DNA from: Paraburkholderia diazotrophica
GTDB lineage: Bacteria; Pseudomonadota; Gammaproteobacteria; Burkholderiales; Burkholderiaceae
Reading direction: 5' to 3'
Assembly (NCBI RefSeq): GCF_900108945.1
Contig: NZ_FNYE01000003.1
Span: 1-64,000, forward strand
Length of the DNA: 64,000 nt
Both the position numbers and the translations under genes were made by a program. The notes under the pieces are model-generated. The model was not told the origin of the DNA. It did not search any database and was given only the letters and a program-made list of their open reading frames with translations. Positions 60,863 through 64,000 of the stretch are shown piece by piece; position 1 is the stretch's first letter, and every line of letters begins with the position of its first letter.

Positions 60863-62680
60863 ATGGATCTGACCGTCGCTAATCATTACCCTTCCAGCAC
60901 CATGAGCGACGGCATCGAAAACGCCCGCCGCGCGGGCGTACTGCGTACCGGCGACCTGAGCGAACGCCCCGCGCGCGCGCCCGACCATGCCGCCGAAGTG
61001 CGGACGCTGATCACGGTAGCGGGCGCGCAAACGGGACGCCGCGACACGCTGCTGCAAGCCATCGCCGATGCCGCGCTCGCATCGTGCCGCGCGGGCAGCG
61101 CCGGCATCAGCCTGCTCGAATCCACGAGCGAAGGCGAAGCCGTATTTCGCTGGCGCGCGGTCGCGGGGGCGTGCGCGGGCCTCGAAGGCCAGACGACGGC
61201 GTGGGCCGAATGCCCTTGCGGCGTGACGCTGCAGCTCGGCGCGCCGCAACTCTTCGTCGATCCGCAGCGGTACTTCACGAGCCTGTGCGAAGCCGGCGCG
61301 ATGATGACGGAAGGCATCATCACGCCGATTCCCGCGCGCGGCGCCGACTCGAAACAGCTAGGCGCGATCTGGGTTGCGTCGCACGACGACCATCGGTTCG
61401 ACCGCGAGGACGTGCGTCTGCTCGGCAATCTCGCGGTGCTCGCGGGCGCGGCGCTGACACTGCTCGATGCGCAACAGGCCGCCGAAGCGGAAGCGGCCGC
61501 CGCGCAACAGGCGCGACGCGCGCTCGAAGATGCGGCGAGCCGTCGGGACGAATTCATCGCGATGCTCGGCCACGAATTGCGCAATCCGATGGCGCCCATC
61601 GACAGCTCGATCGCCGCGCTCAAGGTGCTGTGCGCGGGCGAAAAGCCCGCCAACGAAGTGCTCGCGATTGCGCAGCGGCAGATGCGTCAGCTGCGCACGC
61701 TCGTCGACGATCTGCTCGATGCCGCGCGGCTGCGCCACGGCAAGCTCGCGATCAAGTACAGCCGCACGTCGCTGAACGAGATCGTGTATGACGCCGTGAC
61801 GGCGCTCAAGCATCACATCGATGCGCGCAAGCATCGACTCGTGATCGAAGGACTCGACGAGCCCGTTTATGTGCGCGCCGATCACGTTCGGCTCAGCCAG
61901 GTGGTCGGCAATCTGCTGTCCAATGCCGCGAAGTACACGCCTGCGGGCGGCACGCTGCGGCTGCGCGTGCAGGTCGATACGGATAGCCCGGCCATCGACC
62001 CCGAACGCAGCGGTATCGTATCGATCGTCATCGAGGACAACGGTGTCGGCATGAGCCCCGAAGCGCTCGCGCATGTGTTCGAACTGTTCGCGCAATCGCC
62101 GTCGAGCATGCGCCGCTCCGAAGGCGGCCTCGGCATCGGGCTCGCGGTCGTGAAACGGCTCGTCGAACTGCACGACGGCACGATTGCACTCGACAGCCTG
62201 GGCGTCGGGCGCGGCACGATCGTGTCGCTGCGTCTGCCGATTCTCGATCGCGAGCCAGGATTCGCACCGGACCTGCCGATCATGACGAGCACCGCGCCGA
62301 GCCGCATTCTGCTCGTCGACGACAACGCCGATGCACTCGACGCGCTGCACCTGCTGCTCGAACTCGAAGGCCACAACGTGATCGTCGCGCGCGGCGGACG
62401 CGAAGCGGTGCGAGTCGCCGCGAAGGAAATGCCGGAAGTCGGCATCATCGATATCGGCATGCCGGAGATGGACGGCTTCGAAGTGGCGCGCACGATCCGC
62501 TCGAACCGGAACCTCGCGCATATGTTCCTGATCGCGTTGACGGGCTACTCGTCGGAGTCGGACAAGTCGCGCGCGCTCGCGGCAGGCTTCGACTATCACC
62601 TGACGAAGCCTGTGTCGATGGAACGGCTCGCCGATGTGCTGTCGCATCGCGACGGCAGAAACATCAGCGGTCTTGTCTGA
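60863..62680 (+). CDS. Hybrid sensor histidine kinase / response regulator
   Basis: 605 residues from ATG 60863 (ATG 60902 is possible). GAF-like input domain (about 45-205: LITVAGAQTGRRDTLLQAIA, GVTLQLGAPQLFVDPQRYFT), HisKA H-box EFIAMLGHELRNPMAPID (phospho-acceptor His), ATPase domain with N-box VVGNLLSNAAKYTPAGG and G-boxes VIEDNGVGMSPE and GLGIGLAVVKRLVELHDG, and a C-terminal receiver ILLVDDNADALDALHLLL with the acceptor Asp in IIDIGMPEMDGFEV and Lys in LTKPVSMERL. No membrane segment, so it is a cytoplasmic sensor. The output partner is not adjacent. Confidence 0.92.
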   Translation: MDLTVANHYPSSTMSDGIENARRAGVLRTGDLSERPARAPDHAAEVRTLITVAGAQTGRRDTLLQAIADAALASCRAGSAGISLLESTSEGEAVFRWRAVAGACAGLEGQTTAWAECPCGVTLQLGAPQLFVDPQRYFTSLCEAGAMMTEGIITPIPARGADSKQLGAIWVASHDDHRFDREDVRLLGNLAVLAGAALTLLDAQQAAEAEAAAAQQARRALEDAASRRDEFIAMLGHELRNPMAPIDSSIAALKVLCAGEKPANEVLAIAQRQMRQLRTLVDDLLDAARLRHGKLAIKYSRTSLNEIVYDAVTALKHHIDARKHRLVIEGLDEPVYVRADHVRLSQVVGNLLSNAAKYTPAGGTLRLRVQVDTDSPAIDPERSGIVSIVIEDNGVGMSPEALAHVFELFAQSPSSMRRSEGGLGIGLAVVKRLVELHDGTIALDSLGVGRGTIVSLRLPILDREPGFAPDLPIMTSTAPSRILLVDDNADALDALHLLLELEGHNVIVARGGREAVRVAAKEMPEVGIIDIGMPEMDGFEVARTIRSNRNLAHMFLIALTGYSSESDKSRALAAGFDYHLTKPVSMERLADVLSHRDGRNISGLV

Positions 62681-62740
62681 TGTAATGCGCGATCAGGCGA
62701 AGGTGAGCTGGCGTGTGTTCGCTGGCGTCACTTTTCGTTG

Positions 62741-62759
62741 GTCCCGCAAACCCTCACCT
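62741..62759 (+). repeat. Dispersed 19-bp motif, copy 7
   Basis: GTCCCGCAAACCCTCACCT, 60 nt after the kinase stop. Confidence 0.72.
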
Positions 62760-62865
62760 ATCGCCGCCCGCCGTACTTCAACGCACTGTTGATGCTGTCC
62801 GCAAAGCCTTATGGAACAAGGGTTTGCGACTGGCATTGGTGCGCACGCGAAGCGCTTTCGGCTCA

Positions 62866-62884
62866 CTCCCGAATCTTCTCACCT
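62866..62884 (+). repeat. Dispersed 19-bp motif, copy 8
   Basis: CTCCCGAATCTTCTCACCT, 125 bp after copy 7; 201 nt before the next start codon. Confidence 0.72.
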
Positions 62885-63085
62885 TTGATCGCATTTGCGT
62901 CATCGAACCTGCGTTCCATTCGTAGACCCAGGTAAGGAACCGGCGAGTGCCGATGCGACGCGCGCGGTCTTTCGACGCCATGCATTTCCGTTTGGCCGTC
63001 GTGCTAAATCGTTGATTTACCAGGGTTCCGCGTTGGCCGATGATGTCTCGCGTCAACAACATTCACTTAACGGCAGGAGCCCATC

Positions 63086-64000
63086 ATGTCCATGCACGCC
63101 CTCGTGCTCAACCAGTACAACGGTCCGCTCGAACCGGTGATGCTGCCCATCCCCGAGCCCGCGCGCGGCCAGGTGCTGGTGCGGATTCACGCAAGCGGTC
63201 TGAATCCGCTCGATACGAAAATCCGTGCAGGCAATGCGGCCCATGCGCGCCATCCGTTGCCGCTCGTGCTCGGCATCGATCTCGCGGGCGTGGTCGTCGC
63301 GGTCGGCGCGGACGTGACTGCGTTCAAGAAGGGCGACGAGGTGTACGGGATGACGGGCGGCGTCGGCGGCATCCAGGGTTCGCTCGCGCAATTCGCGGCC
63401 GTCGATGCGCAACTGCTCGCGCACAAGCCGTCCAATCTGTCGATGCGCGAAGCCGCTGCGCTGCCGCTCGCGTTTATCACGTCGTATTCAGGCATCGTCG
63501 ACCGCGCGCATCTGCGGGCCGGTCAAACCGTGCTCGTGCAAGGCGGAGCAGGCGGCGTCGGGCATGTGTCGGTGCAGCTTGCAAATGCGCTCGGCGCTCG
63601 CGTCTTTGCGACGGCAAGCGCGCGCGATCACGATGTCGTCGCGCGATTCGGTGCAACGCCGATCGATTACGCGTCGCGCAGCGTCGAACAGTACGTCGAC
63701 GAACTGACGAACGGTGAAGGGTTCGATCTTGTCGTCGATACCGTCGGCGGTGCGGCGCTCGATGCTTCGTTTGCAGCCGTCAGGCATTTCGGCCATGTGG
63801 TGAGCGCGCTCGGCTGGGGCACGCATGCGCTCGCGCCGCTGTCGTTTCGCGAGGCGACGTACTCAGGCGTGTTCACGCTTTATCCGCTACTGACGGGCAA
63901 GCATCGCGCGCATCATGGCGAGATGCTCGCGCAAGCGTCGCGTCTCGCCGAGCAAGGCAAGCTCACGCCACGCCTTGATCCGCGCCGCTTCGATCTGGCC
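63086..64000 (+). CDS. Zinc-independent quinone-oxidoreductase-like MDR protein (3' end missing)
   Basis: Open to the end of the window; 305 codons visible from ATG 63086, which has CAGGAG 7-12 nt upstream. Medium-chain dehydrogenase of the QOR type: MHALVLNQYNGPLEPVMLPI, HASGLNPLDTKIRAG, PLVLGIDLAGVVVAVGADVT, FKKGDEVYGMTGG, and NADPH motif VLVQGGAGGVGHVSVQLAN near 150-170. The structural-zinc Cys cluster of true alcohol dehydrogenases is absent. The last 20-30 residues lie beyond base 64000. Confidence 0.9.
   Translation, partial: MSMHALVLNQYNGPLEPVMLPIPEPARGQVLVRIHASGLNPLDTKIRAGNAAHARHPLPLVLGIDLAGVVVAVGADVTAFKKGDEVYGMTGGVGGIQGSLAQFAAVDAQLLAHKPSNLSMREAAALPLAFITSYSGIVDRAHLRAGQTVLVQGGAGGVGHVSVQLANALGARVFATASARDHDVVARFGATPIDYASRSVEQYVDELTNGEGFDLVVDTVGGAALDASFAAVRHFGHVVSALGWGTHALAPLSFREATYSGVFTLYPLLTGKHRAHHGEMLAQASRLAEQGKLTPRLDPRRFDLA

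Larger units (their letters stand above)
62681..63085. other. Gap with two copies of the 19-bp motif
   Basis: 405 bases between the hybrid kinase and the oxidoreductase. Two copies of the dispersed motif lie in it (62741, 62866). The last 60 bases hold the promoter and ribosome-binding site of the next gene. No other gene seen. Confidence 0.55.

Overview
The window looks like a chromosomal segment of a Paraburkholderia/Caballeronia-type member of the Burkholderiaceae. Reasons: high GC with strong GC3 coding bias almost throughout, a Burkholderia-style type VI secretion cluster, a hopanoid C-3 methylase (hpnR-like) gene, and Burkholderiales families such as DUF2242, DUF4148, DUF2783 and SYLF lipoproteins. 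No rRNA, tRNA, CRISPR array or intact insertion sequence was seen.

Region 1 (1-16 kb) is the distal part of a type VI secretion (T6SS) locus. It holds the 3' end of vgrG, a large cargo effector with a metallopeptidase-M23-like N-terminal module and a lambda-R-endolysin-like C-terminal muramidase domain, and a visibly AT-richer series of small exported proteins. One of these is LprI-like (lysozyme inhibitor family). Two damaged genes follow: one frameshifted at a T6 run and one truncated duplicate of the first immunity-like gene. A membrane protein and tssM, tssA, tssF, tssG and tssJ complete the block. Export, killing and self-protection against cell-wall attack are encoded side by side.

Region 2 (16-28 kb) is a peptide import and degradation operon: an RpiR/MurR-type regulator, isoaspartyl peptidase, GsiABCD-type ABC importer, a DmpA-like P1 peptidase and an M55 D-aminopeptidase. 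Four of its junctions are ATGA overlaps or coupled starts. A FadR-type regulator, a Cys-rich exported protein, an L-asparaginase II-type protein and a DUF4148 protein follow.

Region 3 (28-47 kb) is a mosaic of regulators with neighbouring enzymes and lipoproteins. It contains a broken histidine-kinase remnant, DUF2242 and SYLF lipoproteins, a GlxA-type regulator divergent from an SDR, an AstE/AspA-like deacylase, an amino-acid binding protein divergent from a LysR gene that has no visible start codon, an HD-domain protein, and AraC and HpaR-like MarR genes separated by a two-block heptanucleotide array (12 + 13 copies). An aromatic-acid operon (MFS, FAD monooxygenase, DUF2783), a LuxR regulator and an SBP56/methanethiol-oxidase-type gene follow.

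Region 4 (47-64 kb) holds MazG-like, penicillin-acylase, XRE-cupin/GNAT, ankyrin/LD-carboxypeptidase, SnoaL-like, sugar-efflux MFS, hpnR-like radical SAM, SDR, GFA and hybrid histidine kinase genes, and a truncated quinone-oxidoreductase gene at the right edge.

The most unexpected non-genic signals are a 19-bp bipartite motif (TCCCGNA-N4-CTCACC) found eight times, always on the + strand just downstream of + strand genes between 36 and 63 kb; the heptamer array; paired palindromes 21 bp apart before the XRE gene; and hairpin-dense convergent gaps. All family names come from recognising motifs by eye; no database search was run.
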